Under the pieces are notes generated by a model that worked only from the letters and a program-made list of their open reading frames with translations, made no database searches and was not told the DNA's origin. A program made the position numbers and the translations under genes. A DNA stretch of 64,000 nt from Chryseobacterium sp. G0186 (GTDB lineage: Bacteria > Bacteroidota > Bacteroidia > Flavobacteriales > Weeksellaceae), in the NCBI RefSeq assembly GCF_003815675.1, contig NZ_CP033918.1, forward strand, positions 3,658,001 through 3,722,000. Direction: 5' to 3'. This document shows, piece by piece, positions 22,255 to 31,625 of this stretch (within the stretch, counting starts at the first letter, position 1; the number at the start of each line of letters is the position of its first letter).

Positions 22255-23541
22255 TTATTTGTACACCTTTTGTATCACTGTATTTTTGATGCCTTTAGCT
22301 TCAACTTCTTTTTGAAGTTTTACGGCATCTTCCAACGTATATACTTTTCCATACGTGTAATAAAATACTCCACTGTCTTTCTCTCTCTCCACATCTTTTA
22401 GATTTTGAAGGATGTAAGAATTTCCGTTCAGTTTATCTCCCGTATAGACTTCTATGGTATAATACCCCATACTTATTTTCTGATTCGGCATAAATCCTAC
22501 CGCAAATGCATTCCTGAATCCTGCATCCTTGGCACTTTTAAGATTAATATCTTTTACAGAAGCCATATTGGTTACGGCATAATAATATTTGTACTGTCCA
22601 TTTTCCTTAAGAGTGAGGATGTAGCTCAGTCCTTTCAGGGCAGGATCATTCTCAGCATACTTGTTCGGAGAACTCATCAGTAATATTCTGAAATCGTTTT
22701 TCAGAGGAGTTTCTGCCGGTTTTTCAGGTTCTTGTTTTTTGGTAGTAAAAGCTCCGCCAGTTTTTCTGTCAATTGCTTTTTTATAGTCTATGATAGCGTT
22801 ATAGATACTTTCTGCAATTTCATTTTGTCCCTTTTCAGAAGCAATGTAATGGCTTTCTTCCGGGTGATTGATAAACCCGGTTTCTATCAGTACAGAGGGC
22901 ATCGCATTCATACGAAGAACGTGAAGGTTTTTCTGAAATACCCCTCTTGAGGATCTTTTGTCCTTATTCACAAAGTTGTCCTCTACCAATCCACCCAAAA
23001 GAAGACTTGATTCAAGATATTTGCTTTGCTGAAGTTTTAAGGCAATTAAAGATTCAGGAGATTCAGGATTATAAGATCCGAAGGTCTGCTTATCCTTTTC
23101 ATCCAGAAAGATCACATCATTTTCTCTTTTGGCTACCTCAAGGTTCTCATTATTTTGGTTAGGTCCCTGTACATAAGTTTCTGTACCATAGGCTGTAGGT
23201 CTTGCTGAAGAGTTACAGTGGATGGAAACAAATAAGTCAGCTTTACTTCTGTTGGCAAGGTTAGTTCTGTCAGAGAGAGAAGGATATTCATCTATCTTAC
23301 GGGTATAGATGACCTTGAAGTCTCTGTTTTTTTCAAGCATTGCCCCTACCTTTAAGGTAATGGCAAGTGTAATGTCTTTTTCTGCGACTCTTCCAATGTC
23401 CGCATAGGACCTGTTAGCCCCATGATCACTTCCCCCGTGTCCGGCATCCAAAACGATGGTAAGCTTCTTTTGAGAGAAAATAAAGTTGCTTATAAGGATA
23501 AGGAGAAATGATAAAATTATTTTAAAATTTTGTTTGTGCAT
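22255..23541 (-). CDS. N-acetylmuramoyl-L-alanine amidase (Amidase_3)
   Basis: Cuts the bond between MurNAc and the stem peptide of peptidoglycan, in the periplasm. The 428-residue protein has a signal peptide (about 1-23) and a catalytic domain (about 26-255) with zinc ligands His35 (DAGHGGSD), Glu54 and His108 (SIHCNS) and the catalytic Glu220 (IETGFI). The C-terminal part (about 280-428) after a Lys/Pro linker has a segment of TYGKVYTLEDAVKLQKEVE type, which resembles a SPOR-like peptidoglycan-binding domain. It is divergently arranged with the LptD-like gene, 53 bases apart. Confidence 0.93.
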   Translation of the reverse strand: MHKQNFKIILSFLLILISNFIFSQKKLTIVLDAGHGGSDHGANRSYADIGRVAEKDITLAITLKVGAMLEKNRDFKVIYTRKIDEYPSLSDRTNLANRSKADLFVSIHCNSSARPTAYGTETYVQGPNQNNENLEVAKRENDVIFLDEKDKQTFGSYNPESPESLIALKLQQSKYLESSLLLGGLVEDNFVNKDKRSSRGVFQKNLHVLRMNAMPSVLIETGFINHPEESHYIASEKGQNEIAESIYNAIIDYKKAIDRKTGGAFTTKKQEPEKPAETPLKNDFRILLMSSPNKYAENDPALKGLSYILTLKENGQYKYYYAVTNMASVKDINLKSAKDAGFRNAFAVGFMPNQKISMGYYTIEVYTGDKLNGNSYILQNLKDVEREKDSGVFYYTYGKVYTLEDAVKLQKEVEAKGIKNTVIQKVYK

Positions 23542-23594
23542 CTTACAGTTATAAAAATTATATTAATTTTGGGCCTTAATTATATATAATAACA

Positions 23595-26180
23595 TTGGCC
23601 AAAACCGTCCTCAAAAATATATTACAAATTTTAATTATCCTAATTTTTAACAATTTTTTAGCACAGAAAACGTCTGATAAATTGCCTAAAAATGCGGTTA
23701 ATGATACTATTTCCAAAAAGGATACCATAGTTGTAAAAAAAGAAGCTTTAGATGATGTTCTTCATACAAAGGCAGATGATCAACGAAGAGATATCCCCAA
23801 GAAGATGACATTCCTTAACAAGAATGCCCAGGTAAAATACCAGGATATGCAGATTGATGCAGATTATATTTCCATTGATGATAATAAAAATCTGATCTAT
23901 GCAAGGGGAAAACAAGACTCTTTGGGAAAAATAATAGAACCTGTAATTACTACACAGGCTGGAAAGAAATACGAAACCAATGAGTTTAGTTATAACACGA
24001 AAACTAAACAGGCGATTGCTTTTAATGCAAGAACAGAGGAGAGTGAAGGGGTAATTATAGCCCAGAAAACAAAAAAATATAACGATTCGGTGTATGCCAT
24101 GCGAAAAGCAGATTATACAACCGATGAATATTTTCTTAAGAAAAAAGATACCACTGCGGATTATTTTATGAGGGCTTATAATATTAAGCTTATTAAAACT
24201 AAAAATAAATCTCAGATCGTTACAGGCCCTATTCAGATGTTTATAGAGAAAGTTCCGACGCCTCTTTATCTTCCGTTTGCCATCCTGCCATTTTCAGACA
24301 AAAGAGCTGCCGGTATTTTGATCCCAAGTTTCGGGGAAAGAGAAGATGTAGGCTTCTTCCTTAACGGAATAGGGTATTACCAGCCTATTGGAGAACATTT
24401 TGACCTTAAGGTTCTTGCAGATATTTATACCAAGGGTAGCTGGAACCTCCGTCCACAAATGAATTACCAGAAGAAATACCGTTACTCAGGAACCTTTAAT
24501 GCAGATGTAGGAACCATGGTAAGAGGAATAAAAGGGCTGGATGATTATACCAAAAACAGTACTTATAGAATTAACTGGAGCCACTCACAGGATGCCAAGG
24601 CAAATCCTTTCCTTACTTTTAGTGCACAGGTGGATATTGTAAGTACGAAGTTTTATAACAACCCACTTAACAATAATTATATTTTCAATCAAAATGTATT
24701 GAATACCCAGCAGAACTCTACGGTAACCCTTACCAAGAGATTTCTGAAACTTCCGATGACTATTACAGGAACAGCTTCCTATTCACAGAATTTTGCAACA
24801 GGATTTGCTGATCTTCGTTTACCACAAATGAATGTAGCAGTTAATCAGTTCTATCTGTTTAAATCAAAAACAGGGGTAAGACAGGGACTTCTTGAAAATA
24901 TTACGGTTAATACAGGTTTTAACCTTACCAACTTTGTAAATACCCAGGAAAACGAATTGTTTAAAAAGGAAATGTGGGATAAGATGCAGACAGGTCTTAA
25001 GAACAACATTGCCTTAGCTACCAATACAACACTTGCTAAATATTTTACGTTCAGCTTAAGTGCTAATATTGACAATGCCCTGACAACAAAAACACTGAAC
25101 AGGTATTATGATCCTATCAAAAATGTTACAGTGGATGAAATTAATAAAAACTTCACAGGATATTCTACGTTCTCTACCACTGCCAGTCTTCAGACAACCC
25201 TTTACGGGATGATGAAGTTTAAAAAAGGATCAGCGGTGGAAGCCGTAAGACACATGATGATTCCAAGTATAGGGTTTACGTATGCTCCGGATTTTTCAAG
25301 CCCTAACTTCGGATACTATAAGAACTACTATAATGCAAACGGAGCTATTACTCCTTATTCTATTTTTGAAAAAGGAATCGTGGGAAGTCCGTCAAGCGGA
25401 ATGGTAGGAGCACTTGGTTTCAGTATCGGGAACAATATTGAAATGAAAGTGAAATCCAAAAGTGATTCAACAGGAGTGAAGAAGATCAAGATCTTTGAAT
25501 CCCTAAACCTTACAGGAAGTTACAACTTTGCTGCAAAGACTCATCCATGGTCTATCTTTACAATCAATGGGCAGTCATCATTCTTCAATAACAAACTTAC
25601 CGTAAATACAAGTCTTTCTCTTGAACCTTATAAAATTGTCTTTATACCTGGACAAGATACAGGAATCAGAACTGAGCAATTCGGACATTTTGGAGTACAG
25701 GGTTTCAACGTTCAGTTATCTTATCCTTTGAGCAGTGAACTTTTTGGAGAAAAGAAAGACTATGCTAAAAAATACTCAATGAAGGGAGAGGTTCGAAATG
25801 AAAATTATTATTTCGATGATGATCACTATGCTCATTTTGATCAAACCTGGACCTTGAATGTGAATGCTAATTATGCCTATTCAAAAGGATTAAACCGATT
25901 TGGAAGCAAAATTGCATCCATAGGTCTTGACGGAAGTATTAAGCTTACTCCATTCTGGAACATCAACGGAAGTACCCATTATGACTTGGTGACTAAGGAA
26001 TTGGCATATACAAGAATAGGTTTTTCAAGAGATCAGCGAAGTTTTACCATTAATTTCAACTGGGTGCCATTCGGACAATATAAAGTGTACGACTTCTTTA
26101 TTGGGATCAAAGCCAATATCTTAAGTGATGCATTGAAGTATAAAGACCGAAGCTTTACCCAGCCAAATTCACCTTTCTAA
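23595..26180 (+). CDS. lptD: LPS-assembly outer-membrane protein, LptD-like
   Basis: An 861-residue protein with a signal peptide (about 1-23), an N-terminal OstA-like beta-jellyroll (about 70-225; LNKNAQVKYQDMQIDADYI, LIYARG) and a long outer-membrane barrel. This is the LptD layout, which inserts lipopolysaccharide into the outer leaflet. The segment YLPFAILPFSDKRAAGILIP is the conserved plug/barrel junction of Bacteroidota LptD proteins. The start is TTG at 23595: the upstream frame closes with TAA at 23577, there is no ATG before residue 71, and a later start would remove the signal peptide. The long cysteine set of proteobacterial LptD is absent. Confidence 0.88.
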   Translation: MAKTVLKNILQILIILIFNNFLAQKTSDKLPKNAVNDTISKKDTIVVKKEALDDVLHTKADDQRRDIPKKMTFLNKNAQVKYQDMQIDADYISIDDNKNLIYARGKQDSLGKIIEPVITTQAGKKYETNEFSYNTKTKQAIAFNARTEESEGVIIAQKTKKYNDSVYAMRKADYTTDEYFLKKKDTTADYFMRAYNIKLIKTKNKSQIVTGPIQMFIEKVPTPLYLPFAILPFSDKRAAGILIPSFGEREDVGFFLNGIGYYQPIGEHFDLKVLADIYTKGSWNLRPQMNYQKKYRYSGTFNADVGTMVRGIKGLDDYTKNSTYRINWSHSQDAKANPFLTFSAQVDIVSTKFYNNPLNNNYIFNQNVLNTQQNSTVTLTKRFLKLPMTITGTASYSQNFATGFADLRLPQMNVAVNQFYLFKSKTGVRQGLLENITVNTGFNLTNFVNTQENELFKKEMWDKMQTGLKNNIALATNTTLAKYFTFSLSANIDNALTTKTLNRYYDPIKNVTVDEINKNFTGYSTFSTTASLQTTLYGMMKFKKGSAVEAVRHMMIPSIGFTYAPDFSSPNFGYYKNYYNANGAITPYSIFEKGIVGSPSSGMVGALGFSIGNNIEMKVKSKSDSTGVKKIKIFESLNLTGSYNFAAKTHPWSIFTINGQSSFFNNKLTVNTSLSLEPYKIVFIPGQDTGIRTEQFGHFGVQGFNVQLSYPLSSELFGEKKDYAKKYSMKGEVRNENYYFDDDHYAHFDQTWTLNVNANYAYSKGLNRFGSKIASIGLDGSIKLTPFWNINGSTHYDLVTKELAYTRIGFSRDQRSFTINFNWVPFGQYKVYDFFIGIKANILSDALKYKDRSFTQPNSPF

Positions 26181-26187
26181 TATCAGA

Positions 26188-26218
26188 TTGGCATTTGAGA
26201 ATATAAATTTTATATTTG
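26188..26218 (+). promoter_or_regulatory. Promoter of the ridA operon
   Basis: TTG (26188-26190), a 20-base spacer and TATATTTG (26211-26218) match the Bacteroidota consensus. The leader to the ridA ATG would be about 95 bases. Confidence 0.7.
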
Positions 26219-26320
26219 CAAGCAAAATAAGTTCTAAAAAAATCGTTATTAATGAAATTATTTAATCAGGAATAAACATAAAATAGCGATCGTATAGAGC
26301 AAAAAAATAAATACCCACAT

Positions 26321-26701
26321 ATGAAACAAATAATCAACACAGTTAATGCACCTGCAGCAATCGGCCCTTATTCACAAGCTAATATGGCAAATGGAGTTTT
26401 ATACATCTCCGGACAGATTCCTGTAGATCCTGCAACTGGTAAACTGGTAGAGGGAATTGAAAAGGAGACGCATCAGGTTATGAAAAATCTTGAAGCAATT
26501 CTTACAGAGGCTGGAATGACTTTCAAAAACGTTGTAAAAGCAACCATCTTCCTTAAAAGCATGGATGATTTTGCGGTAATGAATGATATTTATGCTTCTT
26601 ATTTAGATGCAGAAAGCTATCCTGCCCGTGAAACTGTACAGGTTTCTTGTCTGCCTAAAAATGTGGATATCGAAATTTCTATGATTGCACATCAGGATTA
26701 A
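26321..26701 (+). CDS. ridA: RidA family enamine/imine deaminase
   Basis: Hydrolyses reactive 2-aminoacrylate and related enamines released by PLP enzymes. The 126-residue protein matches RidA closely from end to end: GPYSQA near the N-terminus with Tyr17, GQIPVDPATG, and the catalytic Arg103 in PARETVQV followed by the Glu118-containing final strand DIEISMIA. It probably forms a trimer in the cytoplasm. Its TAA overlaps the ATG of the next membrane-protein gene by one base, so the two are translationally coupled. Confidence 0.96.
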   Translation: MKQIINTVNAPAAIGPYSQANMANGVLYISGQIPVDPATGKLVEGIEKETHQVMKNLEAILTEAGMTFKNVVKATIFLKSMDDFAVMNDIYASYLDAESYPARETVQVSCLPKNVDIEISMIAHQD

Positions 26702-27156
26702 TGAATTTTATAAGAAATACAATTGCGATACTGGTAGGCCTTGGGATTACAGGGCTTATTATTACTCTTGGTATAAGGGTTTTTCCGCAATGGGTTACTT
26801 TCGAGGCCTTTGCTCCATTTGAGCACTGGCAAAGGTTTCTTTTCAGTATGAAGGATGATAAGGCCTTTTTTGGCTTCCTTTTGTTTATTTCCGGACTGGG
26901 AACTACCATTGGGGGAGTAGCGACGGCAATCATTGTTAAATATGCCAAAGTAGCCTATGCTATTCTGATTGGTTTTATCATGCTTTTCATTGCGATGTTG
27001 GATGTGATTATATTTCCTTATCATCCTACATTCTATAAAATTTCCATCTTTCTTACCTTTTTCCCGTTTTCCTGGATTGGGGGTAAGATCGTAGAAGTTA
27101 TTTATGAGCGCAACAAAAAGAAAAGGATTGTTGAAAAAATGAATAAACCTAAATAA
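26701..27156 (+). CDS. Four-TM small membrane protein, unknown function
   Basis: A 151-residue protein with four predicted membrane helices (about 5-25, 55-80, 83-103 and 108-130) and a strongly basic C-terminal tail (ERNKKKRIVEKMNKPK). I recognise no catalytic motif or named family. It is coupled to ridA by a one-base stop/start overlap and followed at once by a terminator, so the two genes form a complete operon. Confidence 0.72.
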   Translation: MNFIRNTIAILVGLGITGLIITLGIRVFPQWVTFEAFAPFEHWQRFLFSMKDDKAFFGFLLFISGLGTTIGGVATAIIVKYAKVAYAILIGFIMLFIAMLDVIIFPYHPTFYKISIFLTFFPFSWIGGKIVEVIYERNKKKRIVEKMNKPK

Positions 27157-27157
27157 T

Positions 27158-27188
27158 AAAAAAACGCTGCAGATTCTGCAGCGTTTTT
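27158..27188 (+). terminator. Bidirectional terminator between the ridA operon and the htrA gene
   Basis: A GC-rich stem ACGCTGCAG/CTGCAGCGT with an ATT loop, extended on both sides by A and T runs. It serves the plus-strand operon ending at 27156 and probably also the minus-strand gene ending at 27226. Confidence 0.92.
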
Positions 27189-27225
27189 CTTTGTTGATAT
27201 GAATAACTATTGTTTAGTTTCTTGA

Positions 27226-28755
27226 TTAAGGCATTCTAAATCCTTTGGTATACATTCTTCCGTAGTCATCTACAAATTTCACCTGTACATTTCCTTGGTA
27301 CTTATCCAGGATCTTTTCTACATCTTTCTGAGAGTTAACCGGCTTACCATTGATTTCAACAATGATGTAGTTGTCTACAATTCCGATTTTTGCCATTTCA
27401 CTGCCTTCAGATACATTCTTTGCGACAACACCACTGTTCAGTCCGTACTCGGTTTTGAATCTTTCAGTAAGAGGATCAAATTCGGCACCTATCTTTTCTG
27501 TAATGCTAAGATCTGCCTTTGTTCTCGTAGAAGTTCCTCCTTTTTGGTCTCTAAGGGTTACCGTAGTAGTAGATTCCTTGCCATTTCTTGCATAGGTTAC
27601 CTGTACCTTGTCACCAGGACGCTTGCTTCCGATTGACATAGATAGATCAGCAAAATCTGTGATGTCATAGGTGTCTATTTTGGTGATGATATCTCCTTTT
27701 TTCAGACCTGCATCTTCAGCACCGCTATTCTCTCCAAATCCTGTAACATATACTCCTGCACCGGATTTAAGATTTGTTTTATATTGCTTATTGTAAGCGG
27801 CTACCAACTGGTCATTCGAAAGATCTAAAGACTGTACTCCAAGGAACCCTCTTTGTACAATTCCGAACTTCTTGATATCCTCTACAATTTTTCTTGCCAG
27901 ATTAGCCGGAACTGCAAATCCATATCCCTGATAATATCCTGTAGTAGACTGAATCGCAGAATTGATCCCGATCAGCTCTCCATTAGTATTTACCAAGGCT
28001 CCTCCAGAGTTTCCCGGGTTGATAGCAGCATCAGTCTGGATAAAGCTTTCGATTGGATTGGTTGCCTTTCCTTGGCTTCCCAGAATTCCAATCCCTCTTC
28101 CTTTAGCAGAAACAATACCGGCCGTTACTGTAGAATTTAACCCCAATGGATTTCCTACCGCAAGTACCCATTGCCCAACGTCAATATTATCAGAGTTGGC
28201 AAAGTTTAGATAAGGAAGTCCTTTCTCCTCAATCTTCAGTAAGGAAATGTCCGTATTTGGGTCAGTTCCTACCAAGGTGGCTATATATGATTTTTTGTTG
28301 CTCAGTACAACTTCCAGTTTATTTGCCCCAGCTACAACGTGGTTGTTTGAGATGATATAACCGTCAGGAGAGATGATAACACCAGAACCCATTCCTGATG
28401 GCATATTTTCAGGTGCCTGCTGTTGTTTTTGCCTTTGCTGGCCTCTTCCTCCAAATGGATCTCCAAAGAAGAAATCAAACAAGTCCTGCTCAGAGGCTCT
28501 GCTTGCCGTTCTGCTTTGGTAATTTTTAATAGTAACTACAGCAGGAACGGTTGTTTTCGCTGCCTTTACAAAGTCATCACCTACTGCTCCGGTATTCATT
28601 CCCGCGAATGATGCCGTAGGAGCTGATGTTGTAAAAAAAGATTGATCTCCGTTGTTGGAGGTAGGTCCGAAATATTGTAAAGCTCCAACGGTAGTAGCTC
28701 CAGAAATAACTCCGACTACTGCAAATGGTAATAGTTTTTTTAAAGTACTCTTCAT
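27226..28755 (-). CDS. DegP/HtrA-type periplasmic serine protease
   Basis: Periplasmic quality-control protease and chaperone. The 509-residue protein has an N-terminal signal or anchor (about 8-27), a trypsin-like domain with the triad His139 (SNNHVV), Asp169 (DPNTDISLLKI) and Ser250 (NPGNSGGAL), and two PDZ domains (about 300-395 and 420-505). A Gln/Arg-rich linker (GRGQQRQKQQQ, about 104-114) lies in the LA-loop region before the catalytic His. All key residues are present. It lies in its own unit with a promoter upstream at 28808-28834. Confidence 0.95.
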   Translation of the reverse strand: MKSTLKKLLPFAVVGVISGATTVGALQYFGPTSNNGDQSFFTTSAPTASFAGMNTGAVGDDFVKAAKTTVPAVVTIKNYQSRTASRASEQDLFDFFFGDPFGGRGQQRQKQQQAPENMPSGMGSGVIISPDGYIISNNHVVAGANKLEVVLSNKKSYIATLVGTDPNTDISLLKIEEKGLPYLNFANSDNIDVGQWVLAVGNPLGLNSTVTAGIVSAKGRGIGILGSQGKATNPIESFIQTDAAINPGNSGGALVNTNGELIGINSAIQSTTGYYQGYGFAVPANLARKIVEDIKKFGIVQRGFLGVQSLDLSNDQLVAAYNKQYKTNLKSGAGVYVTGFGENSGAEDAGLKKGDIITKIDTYDITDFADLSMSIGSKRPGDKVQVTYARNGKESTTTVTLRDQKGGTSTRTKADLSITEKIGAEFDPLTERFKTEYGLNSGVVAKNVSEGSEMAKIGIVDNYIIVEINGKPVNSQKDVEKILDKYQGNVQVKFVDDYGRMYTKGFRMP

Positions 28756-28807
28756 TGTATATCTTTCTTGTTTATTAATTAATATATTATTTATGTTTTT
28801 GAGTAAA

Positions 28808-28834
28808 CAAATTTAATGTTAAATAAGTAAGCAA
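28808..28834 (-). promoter_or_regulatory. Promoter candidate for htrA
   Basis: On the minus strand TAAATTTG (28808-28815) fits the -7 box and TTG (28832-28834) lies 16 bases upstream, just short of the usual range. The leader would be about 50 bases. Confidence 0.5.
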
Positions 28835-29049
28835 TTAGCATGCTATGTTTCAATTTTAACTAAAATTTAACGGGTATTATGTCATTTTATGCATTATGTC
28901 ATAATTGTTAACGAGTAAGTTAACAAAAATTAAAAAAAGATTAAAGAAAATGGTACTTGATCACGAGGTATTAAGGTACAAAATATTTATGATTCATCAC
29001 CTGCTACTTATCATTAATGCTCATCAATATGCTTAATTGAAAAATAACT
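28835..29049. other. Gap between divergent htrA and trhO
   Basis: AT-rich DNA with short direct words such as GTCATTTTATGCATTATGTCAT; no ORF or structured RNA is seen. Confidence 0.45.
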
Positions 29050-29057
29050 ATCTTTGC
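29050..29057 (+). promoter_or_regulatory. -7 promoter element of trhO
   Basis: TATCTTTG fits TAnnTTTG, 33 bases before the trhO ATG. No TTG is found at the proper distance upstream. Confidence 0.45.
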
Positions 29058-29090
29058 AGAAATATTTTTCTCACTTAAAACGTTTATAGC

Positions 29091-30470
29091 ATGCAACTGT
29101 ATAACACCTTAAGCGCAGAAGAAAGAGCTCAACTTATTGATGAAGCCGGTAAGGAACGTCTTACTTTGTCTTTCTATGCGTATGCCAAAATTGAAGATCC
29201 CAAAAAATTTCGCGACGAATTATTTATAGCTTGGAATGCACTTGATGCACTGGGCCGTATTTATGTTGCCAACGAAGGAATTAATGCTCAGATGAGTGTT
29301 CCTGCAGATCAATTTGAGGCTTTTCGTGATACGCTGGAAGTGTATGACTTTATGAAAGGACTTCGTCTTAATGTAGCTGTTGAGCAAGACAATCATTCAT
29401 TCTTAAAACTGACCATAAAAGTTAGACATAAAATAGTTGCTGATGGTTTAAATGATGATTCTTTTGATGTTACCAATAAAGGAATACATTTAAAAGCACA
29501 GGAATTTAATAACTTATTGGAAGACCCTAATACCATTGTAGTAGATTTTAGAAACCATTACGAAAGTGAAGTAGGGCATTTTGAAGGAGCTATCACTCCG
29601 GATGTGGAAAACTTCAGAGAAAGTTTACCTATCATCAACGATCAGTTACAGGATTTTAAAGAAGATAAAAACCTGCTAATGTATTGTACCGGCGGAATTC
29701 GTTGTGAAAAGGCCAGTGCTTACTTTAAGCATCAGGGTTTTAAAAATGTGTACCAGCTAGAAGGAGGAATCATTGAATATACCCGTCAAATAAAAGAAGA
29801 GGGAATAGAAAGTAAATTTATTGGTAAAAACTTTGTATTTGACCATCGTTTAGGGGAGAGAATCACTGATGATATTATTTCGCAGTGCCACCAATGTGGA
29901 AAGCCTTGCGACAACCATACCAATTGTGCTAATGACGCTTGTCACTTATTGTTTATCCAGTGTGATGAATGTAAAGCTGCTATGGAAAACTGCTGTTCTA
30001 CAGATTGTTTGGAAACAATACATTTACCTGTAGAAGAGCAATTAAAGCTGAGAAAAGGATTACAGGTTGGAAATAAAGTTTTCAGAAAAGGAAAATCTGA
30101 TGCGCTGAAATTTAAAAACTCAGGAGATTTATCAACACAAGCTTTAGGAAAAGCTACGAAGGTTGAAACGAAGGATATTCGCCAGAAAATTAAAGTTAAA
30201 AAAACATTAATTGGGAAAGCTGAACATTACTATTCAAAATCAAAAATTGCACAGTTTTTAATTGAGAGCAAAGAACTTTCTATAGGGGATAAGGTTTTGA
30301 TTTCAGGTCCAACAACGGGTGATCAGGAAGTTACAATTACTCAGATTTATGCCAATGGAGGTCCTTGTGAAACAGCAAAAATAGGAGATCAGATTACTTT
30401 TGAACTTCCATTTAGAGTTCGTTTGTCTGACAAATTATATAAAATTGTACAGCCCTCTGAAAACGCATAA
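29091..30470 (+). CDS. trhO: tRNA uridine-34 hydroxylase TrhO with extra C-terminal barrel domain
   Basis: TrhO is a rhodanese-family enzyme that hydroxylates U34 of certain tRNAs in an O2-dependent way. The N-terminal domain (about 1-120) and rhodanese domain (about 130-235) are typical, with the active-site loop YCTGGIRCEK and Cys199. A Cys-rich block follows (about 266-306; CHQCGKPC, CDECKAAMENCC). The protein is 459 residues, about 100 longer than the usual enzyme. The extra C-terminus (about 370-455; GKAEHYYSKSKIAQF, ISGPTTG, PFRVRLSDKLYKI) resembles the beta-barrel at the end of U32 peptidases. That family includes TrhP, the O2-independent enzyme of the same tRNA pathway. Confidence 0.92.
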   Translation: MQLYNTLSAEERAQLIDEAGKERLTLSFYAYAKIEDPKKFRDELFIAWNALDALGRIYVANEGINAQMSVPADQFEAFRDTLEVYDFMKGLRLNVAVEQDNHSFLKLTIKVRHKIVADGLNDDSFDVTNKGIHLKAQEFNNLLEDPNTIVVDFRNHYESEVGHFEGAITPDVENFRESLPIINDQLQDFKEDKNLLMYCTGGIRCEKASAYFKHQGFKNVYQLEGGIIEYTRQIKEEGIESKFIGKNFVFDHRLGERITDDIISQCHQCGKPCDNHTNCANDACHLLFIQCDECKAAMENCCSTDCLETIHLPVEEQLKLRKGLQVGNKVFRKGKSDALKFKNSGDLSTQALGKATKVETKDIRQKIKVKKTLIGKAEHYYSKSKIAQFLIESKELSIGDKVLISGPTTGDQEVTITQIYANGGPCETAKIGDQITFELPFRVRLSDKLYKIVQPSENA

Positions 30471-30519
30471 GTAAATGGCTGCCAGGTAAAGATTATTTCG
30501 GGAAAATAACTTAATAATT

Positions 30520-31095
30520 ATGCTAAAAGCTGAGCTTAGAAAAAAATATATGCAAAAAAGAAAAGCCTTGTCTTCTGATGAGGCTTTCTTGTTATCTGAA
30601 AAGATTTTCGAAAACTTCATTGCTTATTTCAATCCAACAGCGTTGGAAAAAATACATGTTTTCATTCCGATATTGGCGAAAAATGAAATAGATACCCAAA
30701 TCTTCATTCAATATTTTTTAAAGCACAATATCCGTGTATTTGTGCCTAAAATTGTAGCGGATCAACTTATCAGCATTGAAATCTTTGAGGATTCCCAATT
30801 CGAAACAAGCAGTTGGGGGATCTCAGAACCCGTTTCCAATGAGGATTCCGGTGAGCATTATTTCCATTATGTAATTACCCCTCTTTTGTATTGTGATAAA
30901 AAAGGGAACAGAGTAGGATATGGAAAAGGATTCTATGACGGACTTTTTCAAAGTGTATCATCTGAGACAAAAAAAATCGGAGTCAATTACTTTGACCCCG
31001 ATGAATCTATCGATGATGTCTGGGAAAATGATATTCCTCTGGACTATTTGGTTACTCCTACCGAAGTACTATCTTTTTTAATGGGTTTAGAATAA
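30520..31095 (+). CDS. 5-formyltetrahydrofolate cyclo-ligase
   Basis: Converts 5-formyl-THF to 5,10-methenyl-THF using ATP. The 191-residue protein has the conserved basic N-terminus (LRKKYMQKRKAL), the FIPILAKNEIDT segment and the nucleotide loop GNRVGYGKGFYDGL (about 131-144), ending in the usual DYLVTPTEV. The start at 30520 gives the normal length. It is 49 bases after trhO and probably in the same unit. Its last 52 bases overlap the 3' end of the minus-strand lipoprotein gene, a convergent overlap. Confidence 0.94.
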   Translation: MLKAELRKKYMQKRKALSSDEAFLLSEKIFENFIAYFNPTALEKIHVFIPILAKNEIDTQIFIQYFLKHNIRVFVPKIVADQLISIEIFEDSQFETSSWGISEPVSNEDSGEHYFHYVITPLLYCDKKGNRVGYGKGFYDGLFQSVSSETKKIGVNYFDPDESIDDVWENDIPLDYLVTPTEVLSFLMGLE

Positions 31096-31625
31096 AAATC
31101 TAGAAAATAGAATTTAAATTCCTTTTTAAGTTTAGAGGTTGACAGCAGTATATATTGCGCATTTTTCTCAAAATTACCCAATGACTTATTCTTGCCGTCA
31201 AAATATTCTACATTGAATTTAGCATAATCCAAGGTGTCTTTTTTATAAAATTCCTTGTATACATTAAGATTGTTAACCTTCACTGATTTTACTTTCATAC
31301 TATCCAGTTCCTTAAATAGCCTTTTAAACGTTAATGAATCAGGCTTATGGAAATAGCTTTCCATTTGTGAGTAGATTACCGTATCTATTTCTGTATTTCT
31401 GTTACCGGATAAATATAGGGTAGACAAGTCAAGGAGTTCCTGAACTTTCTGTTTGGTAATGGAATTGATCGCCTGCATGCTGTCCATTTGAACGGCAGGA
31501 TAGCTTTTTGCATTATTGCTGTTTCTTAGTTTATCCAGGTCGCTTACCTCTGTTTTTTTATTATTACAGGCAACAAATAAAGTCAGAAGTACCGTGAAAA
31601 TTAAAAAGTTATTTATTCTTTTCAT
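31044..31625 (-). CDS. Lipoprotein of unknown function overlapping the folate gene
   Basis: A 193-residue lipoprotein: signal peptide (about 1-19) with lipobox ending LFVAC at Cys20, then a polar, mostly helical domain with no motif I recognise. It overlaps the preceding minus-strand gene by 17 bases, so the two are coupled. The 3' end overlaps the plus-strand cyclo-ligase by 52 bases. Both frames look real: this one keeps an ordinary hydrophobic/polar pattern (FKFYFLDFYSKPI) within the overlap. Confidence 0.72.
   Translation of the reverse strand: MKRINNFLIFTVLLTLFVACNNKKTEVSDLDKLRNSNNAKSYPAVQMDSMQAINSITKQKVQELLDLSTLYLSGNRNTEIDTVIYSQMESYFHKPDSLTFKRLFKELDSMKVKSVKVNNLNVYKEFYKKDTLDYAKFNVEYFDGKNKSLGNFEKNAQYILLSTSKLKKEFKFYFLDFYSKPIKKDSTSVGVTK

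Noticed and set aside
26698..27024. Minus-strand ORF of 108 residues opposite the four-TM protein
   Set aside because: It lies wholly inside the coding strand of the membrane protein, has no start context or family resemblance, and looks like an antisense shadow of hydrophobic codons.
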